Shown: in pieces, positions 1-6,467 of the stretch | Numbering within the stretch: the first letter of the stretch is position 1 | How the letters are laid out: each line of letters opens with the position of its first letter | DNA from: JBDRCC01 sp043822065 [NCBI: archaeon] | Lineage (GTDB): Archaea > Undinarchaeota > CAZHTU01 | Direction of reading: 5' to 3' | Assembly (NCBI GenBank): GCA_043822065.1 | Contig: JBDRCC010000015.1 | Span: forward strand, 1-12,176 | DNA length: 12,176 nucleotides | Notes under the pieces: generated by a model | Seen by the model: only the letters and a program-made list of their open reading frames with translations | What the model was told of the DNA's origin: nothing | Databases searched by the model: none | Made by a program: the position numbers and the translations under genes

Positions 1-786
1 TACAGGGACTGCATCCGCATGGTGGTGGACAAGAACATGAACGAGGCTGGGATGCGGGACTATGCCTCGCCAAGCGAGCTTGCTTTTGTGTCGCCTGGCT
101 CGGATACGGACACCATTGGCGACCCCGACATGAACACGAAAAGATATATCCTTGACGGGCTGCATACAAGCTCGATTTACACAGTGTGCACGGAGGGGAC
201 TGGGAGCCCGAGCTACTGCGACATAGACATCGAGCTTGGGAGGGATGTCGGAAGAGTGGACGGGTCTGAGGTCATCGGCGGCATAAAGCTCATACAGGTT
301 GACGTGTCAGGGAGCTCGGCGGCAAAGATGTACGTTTATGTGAAGCCCAAGGGCAATTTGTGGAGCGAGGCAACCCTGGTTTATAGCGCTGCCAGCGCCA
401 CGGACGGAATCCACAAGGCAGACCTTGGCGACGGAAGTGTGGTGGGGAGCATACGGATACACGCTGAGTTCGCAGGCGCTGCTGCGGGCGAACAGCTGAA
501 AGTAGTAGAAGTGGACGCCTACAAGGACGCGTACCAGTATTATACCTGCGCAGGGGTGGCCACGTCTGATGACACCCAAAGCGCGCTCTATTCTGTTAAA
601 TCCCCCTTCCTGTCCGCGTATGGAGAGGGGAATTTTGTGATGGTGCTCGCCACAAGGGAAAACAAAGGGCTTCTCGCGGTGGGCAACGGCGCCATCCCTA
701 TAGACAGCCTGATAACGGCAGTCCCGGTCTTCAACAAGATGAACCCGAGCGACCCGATAATAGTCAAAATGGGGGTACGGACGTGA
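1..786 (+). CDS. Probable secreted or surface protein, 5' end outside window
   Basis: The reading frame is open from base 1 to the TGA at 784-786, so the true start lies upstream; the first ATG at 19 is probably internal. I do not recognise the family. The visible roughly 260 residues are rich in Gly, Ser, Thr, Val and Asp, with alternating hydrophobic stretches typical of extracellular beta-sandwich domains, for example the run around KMYVYVKPKGNLW and the one around IRIHAEF. There are few Cys and no transmembrane segment in the visible part. The stop overlaps the GTG start of the next gene by 4 bp (GTGA), so the two are very likely co-translated and may form one cell-surface system. The surface location is inferred from composition and from the neighbour. 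Confidence 0.6.
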   Translation, partial: YRDCIRMVVDKNMNEAGMRDYASPSELAFVSPGSDTDTIGDPDMNTKRYILDGLHTSSIYTVCTEGTGSPSYCDIDIELGRDVGRVDGSEVIGGIKLIQVDVSGSSAAKMYVYVKPKGNLWSEATLVYSAASATDGIHKADLGDGSVVGSIRIHAEFAGAAAGEQLKVVEVDAYKDAYQYYTCAGVATSDDTQSALYSVKSPFLSAYGEGNFVMVLATRENKGLLAVGNGAIPIDSLITAVPVFNKMNPSDPIIVKMGVRT

Positions 787-1877
787 GGCGCGGAGACGTC
801 GAGGTCTACAACCTCATACTCGTGATAGTCGTGATAATGGCTGCAGGCATGCTCTTCAAGTCATCTGCAACCCGCCAGGTCGAGTTTTTCAGCTTCTTCG
901 TCACCGACGAGTCAGTCGTGCAGATGTCGAGCATCGCGGCTGTGGACGTTGTGTACCTTCAGGACGCCTTCGACAAGTCTGTTGAGCTTGCTGAGGCCAA
1001 GATATCGGCAGGCGCCCCGTCGAACAAATTCTGCTGCTATGCTAACACCTATATGAACCTTGCGATAAAAGGGCGCGGGATGGAGAACCTGATGAACTGC
1101 GTGCCTGTAAGCGGAGCCCAGTCCAAATGCCTTTACACTACGGGGAAAGGAGTCACAGTGTCCGGGACCACAGCCAATTACTGCGATGGGACTGTAACCT
1201 GCACATATGAGGCGTATGACCGGGCGGCGATACTCCAGGATATAAAGCTTTATTCTGGGACAACGCTGGCACCTGCCTGCCCATATACTGAGTGCGACAC
1301 TGATGGGGACGGGTGCCTGGACAAGAACGAGGACTATGCTGACTATGACGATGACTATGTGCCGTCGATAATCGACTCCTGCCCTAAAGGTACCTGCATG
1401 GGAGGGGGGTACTTCTGCAACGAGACTACCTGCAGACCGCAGTCCTGCGGGCAGAGTGAGAAGAAATCCCCTGACTGCAGCGGATCCATACCGACATGCG
1501 TGGATCAGTGCGGCATCACCTCGATGCCCGGCGGGGCTGACAACGACGGGGACGGCTTCCATATCCAGGGGAACCTGGATTCTGACAAGGACTGCTTTGA
1601 CCTTGACTGCGGGGCGGACACGAACCGCGACGGCATAGTTGACATATGCCTTAACGGTGACCGGGATGGAGACGGAATTATAGATGGGGTTGACACCGAC
1701 GTGGATGGGGATAATGTGTTTAATGATTACGATAATTGCCCGTATACCTCAAACGCTGACCAGCTGGACACTGACAGCGACGGCAGAGGTAATGTTTGCG
1801 ACAACTGCCCTGCGGTCGCCAACGCAGACCAGGCGGATGCTGATGCAGACGGAGTCGGGGACGCGTGCGAGGTATAA
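783..1877 (+). CDS. Membrane-anchored protein with thrombospondin type 3-like calcium-binding repeats
   Basis: This is a 364-residue protein starting at GTG 783 inside the previous stop (GTGA overlap). Residues about 9-27 form one hydrophobic segment preceded by MRRGD, which could be a signal anchor or a class III (pilin-type) signal; I cannot tell which. Residues about 30-165 are a Cys-containing region I do not recognise. From about 170 to the end run acidic DxDxDG repeats with NCP or DxCP cysteines (CDTDGDG, DNDGDG, DRDGDG, DTDSDG, DADADG), the pattern of thrombospondin type 3 repeats, which bind Ca2+ and act as rigid extracellular stalks. The protein ends abruptly at the last repeat (DACEV). 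Proteins of this type often continue into a Pro-rich linker, and such a stretch follows in frame after the TAA. Confidence 0.8.
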   Translation: MRRGDVEVYNLILVIVVIMAAGMLFKSSATRQVEFFSFFVTDESVVQMSSIAAVDVVYLQDAFDKSVELAEAKISAGAPSNKFCCYANTYMNLAIKGRGMENLMNCVPVSGAQSKCLYTTGKGVTVSGTTANYCDGTVTCTYEAYDRAAILQDIKLYSGTTLAPACPYTECDTDGDGCLDKNEDYADYDDDYVPSIIDSCPKGTCMGGGYFCNETTCRPQSCGQSEKKSPDCSGSIPTCVDQCGITSMPGGADNDGDGFHIQGNLDSDKDCFDLDCGADTNRDGIVDICLNGDRDGDGIIDGVDTDVDGDNVFNDYDNCPYTSNADQLDTDSDGRGNVCDNCPAVANADQADADADGVGDACEV

Positions 1878-1973
1878 CCTCCGGCGGCGCCTCCGCCACC
1901 CCCAGGTTACGCCGTGGGTCCAGCGGTCACACCCAAATGGCGGAGAGATGGATCGCAGCCTTTTGCTTGGTAG
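1878..1973 (+). other. In-frame proline-rich extension after the stop of the TSP3-repeat gene
   Basis: Directly after the TAA at 1875-1877 the same frame stays open for 31 codons to a TAG at 1971-1973. It begins PPAAPPPPPGYAVGPAV. A Pro-rich linker right after the last DGVGDAC-type repeat is what such surface proteins commonly carry, so this may be the lost tail of the gene (recent nonsense mutation), a readthrough extension, or a base-call error. The next gene's TATA box follows immediately. Confidence 0.4.
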
Positions 1974-1981
1974 CTGTAATA

Positions 1982-1989
1982 TTTATAAT
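1982..1989 (+). promoter_or_regulatory. TATA box for the SPFH-SpoIIM-MinD operon
   Basis: TTTATAAT lies in an AT-rich patch with its centre about 26-27 nt before the ATG at 2012. That is the archaeal TATA-to-start distance, so the transcript probably begins at or next to the start codon (leaderless). No Shine-Dalgarno sequence is seen before 2012, which fits. Confidence 0.6.
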
Positions 1990-2011
1990 GTAGTTGTACC
2001 ATAGTTACAGC

Positions 2012-2779
2012 ATGCCGGCAGGATATGTTGTAGTACTAGCTTTCGTAATCGCGCTTCTGGCGGTTGCGTTCAAGATAAAGGACTATCTAGTAGAGTTCAA
2101 GGAGTACGAAAGGGCGGTGGTCTTCCGCTTCGGCAGGTTCAACCGGGTAGCCGGCCCGGGATGGGTCCTCATCCTGCCAGTCATCGAGAAGTACACCAAA
2201 TACGACCTCAGGACGCACACAGTCGACGTCCCGCCCCAGATGGTAATCACCAAGGACGGCATCGAGCTGAGGATTGACGCAGTTGTTTATATCCGTGTCA
2301 TAGACCCGAAGAAGGCGGAATTGTTCGTTGAGGAGGACTACAGGTTTGCGGTCGAGGAGTTCATCAAGGGCAAGATAAGGAACATAATAGGCAGGATGGA
2401 GCTGAGCGACGTCTACGGCAGGATAACCGACCTGAACGAAATTCTCTGCGAGTCCGCAAGGAACATCTCCCAAAACTGGGGTGTCGAAATCGAGGACGTG
2501 GAGCTCCAGGGGGTTCAGCCGCCGGCTGACGTCGTCGACGCCCTGAAGGCGCAAGAGATTGCCGAGAGGCAGAAGCTCGCGGCGATAGAGCGGGCTGAGG
2601 CGCTCAAGATAAAGATTGACGCAATACAGAAGTCTGCGGGGCAGCTGAATGACAAGGCGCTCGCATACCTTTACATGCAGAGCCTTGAGAAGATTGCCGC
2701 TGGGCCTGCGAACAAGATAATATTCCCGCTTGAGTTCACAAAGCTCGCCGAGAGGCTGGTGTCTGGGAAAAAGGATTAA
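2012..2779 (+). CDS. SPFH/stomatin-like membrane protein (slipin family)
   Basis: This is a 255-residue stomatin/prohibitin-homology protein. Residues about 4-20 form an N-terminal hydrophobic anchor. The SPFH domain follows, with the family signatures ERAVVFRFGRF, GPGWVLILPVIE, DVPPQMVITKDGI and DAVVYIRV. A charged coiled-coil rich in Ala, Glu and Lys covers about residues 175-215 (from ALKAQEIAERQKLAAIERAE), and the C-terminal part (ALAYLYMQSLEKIA) is also typical. Such proteins oligomerise on the inner membrane face and scaffold membrane microdomains or guide proteases. I chose ATG 2012 over an in-frame TTG at 1994 because of the TATA spacing and because the anchor follows directly. It is followed after 1 nt by the SpoIIM-like gene. 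The usual NfeD partner is not adjacent. Confidence 0.88.
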   Translation: MPAGYVVVLAFVIALLAVAFKIKDYLVEFKEYERAVVFRFGRFNRVAGPGWVLILPVIEKYTKYDLRTHTVDVPPQMVITKDGIELRIDAVVYIRVIDPKKAELFVEEDYRFAVEEFIKGKIRNIIGRMELSDVYGRITDLNEILCESARNISQNWGVEIEDVELQGVQPPADVVDALKAQEIAERQKLAAIERAEALKIKIDAIQKSAGQLNDKALAYLYMQSLEKIAAGPANKIIFPLEFTKLAERLVSGKKD

Positions 2780-2780
2780 G

Positions 2781-3815
2781 ATGGTATTTGAGAGCGTGCT
2801 TAGCCCTGAAACGGCGGAGAACAAGCCATATGACGCATTCATCCTGAGCTTCCTGCTTTCTACAATATCGATAATGCTGGCGTTCATCGTCTTCACCCCG
2901 TACATTGTGGTGAACACGGTGCTTTCAGCCTACACTATTTTTTTCATCGGGATCGTGCTGTTCATCGTCGAGGGGAAGCGGTCCTTTTCAAAGACGCTTT
3001 TCACGCTCACCCTGCTGGCGGTAGTCACGATAATATTCATAACAAACATACAGGGCAAGATACTCGCCCTCGACTATTCAGCATACGCGACATCGGTCTC
3101 GCTTTCGATGATATTCTTCACCTCGCTCGGGCTTGCGCCGCTCATGGTGAGGCTGCTCCAGGTAGAGGAGCGCAGGGACATTGAAGATCTTGAGGATACT
3201 TTCCTTGAGAGGCATTACCACGTGCTCCTGGCTTACGCCGCGCTGTTTGTTGGCGCAGTTTTCGCGTATTCGCTCTGGTTCACGATACTGCCGGAGTCGC
3301 TTGTGGAGACGATATTCAGCGAGCAGCTGAGCACGATAAGGTGGGTGTCCGGGCTGAGGATGGGCCTTACGGCGCAGGTAATCGGCGGGCAGAGCTTTGG
3401 GCTGATACTTAACAACAACCTGAAGATACTCGCAGTCTCGGCGCTGATGTCGTTTGCGCTTGGCTCGGGTGCGATATTCATACTCACCTGGAACGCGTCA
3501 GTGATAGCCGTCGCGATAGGCGACACCGCAAGGACCTTCATCTCGTATTATGCAGGGATGGGGCACTTCGCAGGGGTGGCCGCTTACTTCCATGCCCTCC
3601 CGATTTCGCTTTCGAGGCTGCTTTTCCACGGGAGCATAGAGATACTAGCCTACTTCATTGGAGGGCTCGCGGGCGGAATTCTGTCGGTGGCGGCGATCGC
3701 CCACGAGGGCGCAGCGATATGGCTTGTGATAAAGGATGCGACAAAGCTGCTTGCCTTTTCGGTTTTCCTGATAGTGGTTGCCGCAGCCATTGAGGCGGCG
3801 ATGATAGGGGTATGA
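2781..3815 (+). CDS. SpoIIM (DUF95) family integral membrane protein
   Basis: This is a 344-residue polytopic membrane protein. ATG 2781 lies 1 nt after the SPFH stop; upstream in-frame codons would run back into that gene. Hydrophobic segments are at about 20-62, 72-90, 101-126, 148-170, 205-235, 238-248, 286-306 and 322-342. The C-terminal half carries the SpoIIM pattern: SFGLILNNNLKILAV (205-219), ALGSGAIFILTWNASVIAVAIG (226-247) and HGSIEILAYFIGGLAGG (283-299). The cytoplasmic linker around 127-147 is highly charged. SpoIIM takes part in peptidoglycan remodelling in sporulating bacteria; archaea lack both spores and that wall, so its archaeal job is unknown. A membrane-organising or transport-like role with its SPFH and MinD neighbours is inference. 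The TGA overlaps the minD ATG (ATGA). Confidence 0.82.
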   Translation: MVFESVLSPETAENKPYDAFILSFLLSTISIMLAFIVFTPYIVVNTVLSAYTIFFIGIVLFIVEGKRSFSKTLFTLTLLAVVTIIFITNIQGKILALDYSAYATSVSLSMIFFTSLGLAPLMVRLLQVEERRDIEDLEDTFLERHYHVLLAYAALFVGAVFAYSLWFTILPESLVETIFSEQLSTIRWVSGLRMGLTAQVIGGQSFGLILNNNLKILAVSALMSFALGSGAIFILTWNASVIAVAIGDTARTFISYYAGMGHFAGVAAYFHALPISLSRLLFHGSIEILAYFIGGLAGGILSVAAIAHEGAAIWLVIKDATKLLAFSVFLIVVAAAIEAAMIGV

Positions 3816-4591
3816 CGAGGATAATAGGCATAACAAGCGGAAAGGGAGGCGTGGGGAAGACGACCACGACTGTGAACCTTGCAACCGCGCTGACCGCGCT
3901 CGACAAGAGCGTGATAATTGTCGACGCGAACCTGACCACCCCGAACATAGGGCTCCACTTGGGGATGCCGCTGTCCGGAGTTACGCTTCACGACGTCCTC
4001 GACGGGGATGCGTTCATAACCGAAGCCATAACGATACACCCCTCGACGGGAGTCAGGGTCGTGCCCGCCGGCCTGAACATAGACAACCTCAACAGGCTCA
4101 ACTACAACATGCTCGGGAGCACCATATTCGACCTGCTCGGATACGCGGACTTCATCCTTGTGGACTGCCCGGCCGGGCTTGACGTCGGCTCCCAGAAGGT
4201 AATACAGGCGTGCGAAGAGGTGCTGATAGTCACGAACCCCGAACTGCCCGCAGTCACGGACGCGCTCAAGGCGAAAAAGTTCGCCGAGACGAACGCGCAT
4301 GTCCTCGGCATAGTCCTGAACAAGGTGCGGCACGTCAAAAGCGAGATGACCGTGTCCGAAATAGAGCAGATTATCGAATCGCCCGTTGCAGTCATCGTGC
4401 CGCACGATGACAGGGTCCAGGAGTCAATATCAAAGAAAGTCCCCCTGCTTGAGCTTGCGCCGAACAGCCCGGCAAGCAAGGAGTGGAGGCGGCTTGCCCG
4501 CCTGATAGAGGGCTTAGAGTTTGAGGATGTCCTGCCGTCCGACATCGGCGGGATGAAACGGTTCTTTGCAAAGCTGTTCAGAAGGGGATAG
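3812..4591 (+). CDS. minD: MinD/ParA-type ATPase with C-terminal membrane-targeting helix
   Basis: This is a 259-residue SIMIBI-class P-loop ATPase. It has the deviant Walker A GKGGVGKTT at residues 10-18 with the signature Lys11, an A' motif VDANLTTPN (37-45) and a switch II/Walker B motif LVDCPAG (116-122). The C-terminus MKRFFAKLFRRG (248-259) is a basic amphipathic helix like the membrane-targeting sequence of MinD, so ATP-driven dimerisation and reversible membrane binding are expected. No MinE or FtsZ gene is nearby. Archaeal MinD homologues are known to position surface machines such as archaella and chemosensory arrays, so placement of a membrane structure is more likely here than classical division-site selection. 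Start and stop are tightly packed: ATGA overlap upstream, and the TAG touches the pheT stop. Confidence 0.87.
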   Translation: MTRIIGITSGKGGVGKTTTTVNLATALTALDKSVIIVDANLTTPNIGLHLGMPLSGVTLHDVLDGDAFITEAITIHPSTGVRVVPAGLNIDNLNRLNYNMLGSTIFDLLGYADFILVDCPAGLDVGSQKVIQACEEVLIVTNPELPAVTDALKAKKFAETNAHVLGIVLNKVRHVKSEMTVSEIEQIIESPVAVIVPHDDRVQESISKKVPLLELAPNSPASKEWRRLARLIEGLEFEDVLPSDIGGMKRFFAKLFRRG

Positions 4592-6196
4592 TCAGTAAGC
4601 CAGCTCAAAAACGGCGACTGGGTATTCTATTCCAAGATTGTCAAGCACCTGCGGGTGTATCTCGCCGATTTTTCCATACATGTTTCCGGCTTTTATCTCA
4701 GCCACCCTCCCTGGGATGTAGGACTGGTCGTCCGCCGGGCTTATGGAGGAAATTTCCATGCCAAGCTCGTGCGCAAGGGACTCGGCGTAGGCGCGGATTG
4801 ACGTATAGCTTGCAAACTCCGAGGCGCACACCGCGGCAACCGCGCGCTTTGGCATTTCTTCTCCGAGGGACGCATAGCCAACCTCGAAGAACATCTGAGG
4901 CAGCTCGTAGCGGGAGTTTGTCTTGACTACTTCAAGGAGGTGCGGCAGGATGCTGCTCCTGAACTGGGTGAAGTCCGAAGTCCTCGGGTTTGAGATTACG
5001 ACCTCCGGCGCCTCGGGCTTTAGCATGCGCTGGAACTGCTTATCAGGATTCGACAGGTAAAAGGAGAAGCATTCGTAAAACCCAAATCCGGTCATGATTT
5101 CCCTAATCTTCGCGTTGAGCAGGCTTTCATCGGTCTGCCTGCCTGTTGTCGCAGTGTCTGAAATCTGCGGCTGGAAGCTTGCGTAGCCGTAGGCGATTGC
5201 AATCTCCTCGACCAAGTCCATGGGATGGAGGATGTCGGTCCTGTACGGCGGGATTTCAACGGATACCACTTTTGAGCCTGACGCGCCGAAGCGCATTTTC
5301 CTGAGCAGGCGGGAGATTTCTGCGCCTGTCAGCTCTATTCCAAGGAGGCTGTTGCAGTATGCCGGGTCAAGCCCCATCTTTCTTGTCTGCAGGAACGGCG
5401 TATATTCCTTTCCGACCTTGACGGACTCCACCTTGAATCCCCTGTCGAGGAATGATGCGCAGTAGATGTTAAGCGCCTGGTGCGCGGCACGCAGGTCCCA
5501 GCTGTCGATGTCCAAGAAGATTGTCTTAGTATCCTCCGTAACCTTCGAGTCCTCTGAGTTCACTATCGGCGGGAAGGAAAGGATGGTTCCCTTGCTGTCG
5601 ATTATTATCGGGTACTTCCTGTACGGCTTCAGCAGGTCAGCAAACTGCTGGCCCTTTGGGTGCTCCGCGAGAATCTCGCTTAGCGTCATTTTTCCCGACA
5701 TCCCAAGCGGGACAAAGGAGATTGAATCCGGGTCGACCGCCATGTACCTGAACGGCGGCTTTACCTTGTCCAAGTCGTGGAAGCCGCTCGCTAGCTTCTT
5801 CCTCCGCCTGCCCATGGTGTCGTTTATCTTCTCCTGGAACTGCATCATTGAAGCGACGACAGGGTCGGTGAGCTTGACATTTCGTATAACTGCGGCAAGG
5901 AAATGCGGGCGCACGTCCTTGACTGACTTGTCGACGGTGACCTCGACGTTTCCTTTTGGAATCTTGTACTGGACCGGGCCGGTTTCTACGTTCAGGAAAC
6001 CGGCAACCGCCCTTGCAAACCCCTCTATGGACAGCATGTCCGGGCGGTTTGGGAATATCTCAACAGTCAGGAGGTCCGGGGTCAGGTGCTCCACAGGAGT
6101 GCCTAAAAGTGGAAGAACGTCCTGGATGTCCTTGTCGGTCAGCTTCTTCCCGACCAGCTTTTCAAGGTCCTTCCTGCCGTACTCAAGGACTGCCAT
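4592..6196 (-). CDS. pheT: Phenylalanyl-tRNA synthetase beta subunit (archaeal/eukaryotic type)
   Basis: This is a 534-residue PheRS beta chain of the short archaeal/eukaryotic form. The N-terminal part has VEIFPNRPDMLSIEGFARA (46-64). The B3/4 editing-type domain carries GRRRKKLASGFHDLDKVKPP (about 129-148) and FPPIVNSEDSKV, the B5 region follows (about 255-345), and the C-terminal part is the non-catalytic class II core fold with ISNPRTSDFTQFRSSILPHLLE. With PheS it charges tRNA-Phe with phenylalanine in the cytoplasm and clears mischarged tyrosine. The pheS gene is not in the window. ATG 6196 has a TATA box 28 nt upstream, so the transcript is probably leaderless. The TGA at 4592-4594 touches the minD stop with no space for a terminator, so the two transcripts should overlap. 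Confidence 0.96.
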   Translation of the reverse strand: MAVLEYGRKDLEKLVGKKLTDKDIQDVLPLLGTPVEHLTPDLLTVEIFPNRPDMLSIEGFARAVAGFLNVETGPVQYKIPKGNVEVTVDKSVKDVRPHFLAAVIRNVKLTDPVVASMMQFQEKINDTMGRRRKKLASGFHDLDKVKPPFRYMAVDPDSISFVPLGMSGKMTLSEILAEHPKGQQFADLLKPYRKYPIIIDSKGTILSFPPIVNSEDSKVTEDTKTIFLDIDSWDLRAAHQALNIYCASFLDRGFKVESVKVGKEYTPFLQTRKMGLDPAYCNSLLGIELTGAEISRLLRKMRFGASGSKVVSVEIPPYRTDILHPMDLVEEIAIAYGYASFQPQISDTATTGRQTDESLLNAKIREIMTGFGFYECFSFYLSNPDKQFQRMLKPEAPEVVISNPRTSDFTQFRSSILPHLLEVVKTNSRYELPQMFFEVGYASLGEEMPKRAVAAVCASEFASYTSIRAYAESLAHELGMEISSISPADDQSYIPGRVAEIKAGNMYGKIGEIHPQVLDNLGIEYPVAVFELAY

Positions 6197-6202
6197 AGGA
6201 AG

Positions 6203-6210
6203 TTATATGT
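6203..6210 (+). promoter_or_regulatory. TATA box for the 61-residue membrane protein gene
   Basis: TTATATGT has its centre about 28 nt before the ATG at 6234, and no ribosome-binding site precedes that ATG, so a leaderless transcript is likely. It lies inside the 37-bp gap to pheT, interleaved with the pheT promoter. Confidence 0.5.
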
Positions 6211-6218
6211 AATACCTG

Positions 6219-6230
6219 TTTTTATATTAT
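6219..6230 (-). promoter_or_regulatory. TATA box for pheT
   Basis: Read on the minus strand this is ATAATATAAAAA, centred about 28 nt before the pheT ATG at 6196. The distance fits leaderless transcription. It is back to back with the promoter of the plus-strand gene, so the two may exclude or co-regulate each other. Confidence 0.55.
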
Positions 6231-6233
6231 GTC

Positions 6234-6419
6234 ATGAAAAAGGAGCTGGAAGCATACGTATCCGGCAGCATGGTAATGCTGGTCTGGCAGGTAATCCTGC
6301 TGAAGATTTTCGGCATCGGCTGGACAGTAACAGGCACGATCGCGGTTGCGTCAGCCCTCCTCTTTTTCATAGTCTCGGTCCTGATTTTCGAGAGCAGGGA
6401 GCTGAAAGGCGGGGTTTAG
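6234..6419 (+). CDS. Small two-helix membrane protein, unknown function
   Basis: This is a 61-residue protein I do not recognise. It starts with a short charged head (MKKELEAY) followed by two hydrophobic segments at about 12-28 and 31-53 and a short charged tail (ESRELKGGV). The head and tail should lie on the same, probably cytoplasmic, side. The start is supported by a well-placed TATA box and by the codon bias matching its neighbours. The cdc48 promoter follows its stop within 20 nt, so it has its own transcription unit. Confidence 0.6.
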   Translation: MKKELEAYVSGSMVMLVWQVILLKIFGIGWTVTGTIAVASALLFFIVSVLIFESRELKGGV

Positions 6420-6432
6420 GCACGGCAGGGAA

Positions 6433-6441
6433 AAATATAAA
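6433..6441 (+). promoter_or_regulatory. TATA box for cdc48
   Basis: AAATATAAA is preceded by an A-rich and purine-rich stretch that could serve as the TFB recognition element. Its centre is about 30 nt from the ATG at 6468, giving a leader of only a few bases. Confidence 0.6.
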
Positions 6442-6467
6442 TTAGGGTATAGGATTAAACGAAAAGG

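Noticed and set aside
1883-1897. GGCGG/CCGCC hairpin as terminator of the TSP3 gene
   Set aside because: It has only 5 bp and no T-tract, and is better explained by Pro/Ala codons of the in-frame tail.
1994-2011. TTG start for the SPFH gene, six codons upstream
   Set aside because: The TATA box is only about 9 nt away, so the transcript would start downstream of it. ATG 2012 fits the promoter spacing and family N-termini.
5466-6212. Long open frame on the plus strand opposite pheT
   Set aside because: It lies opposite conserved pheT domains, has no promoter or ribosome site and no protein-like features.
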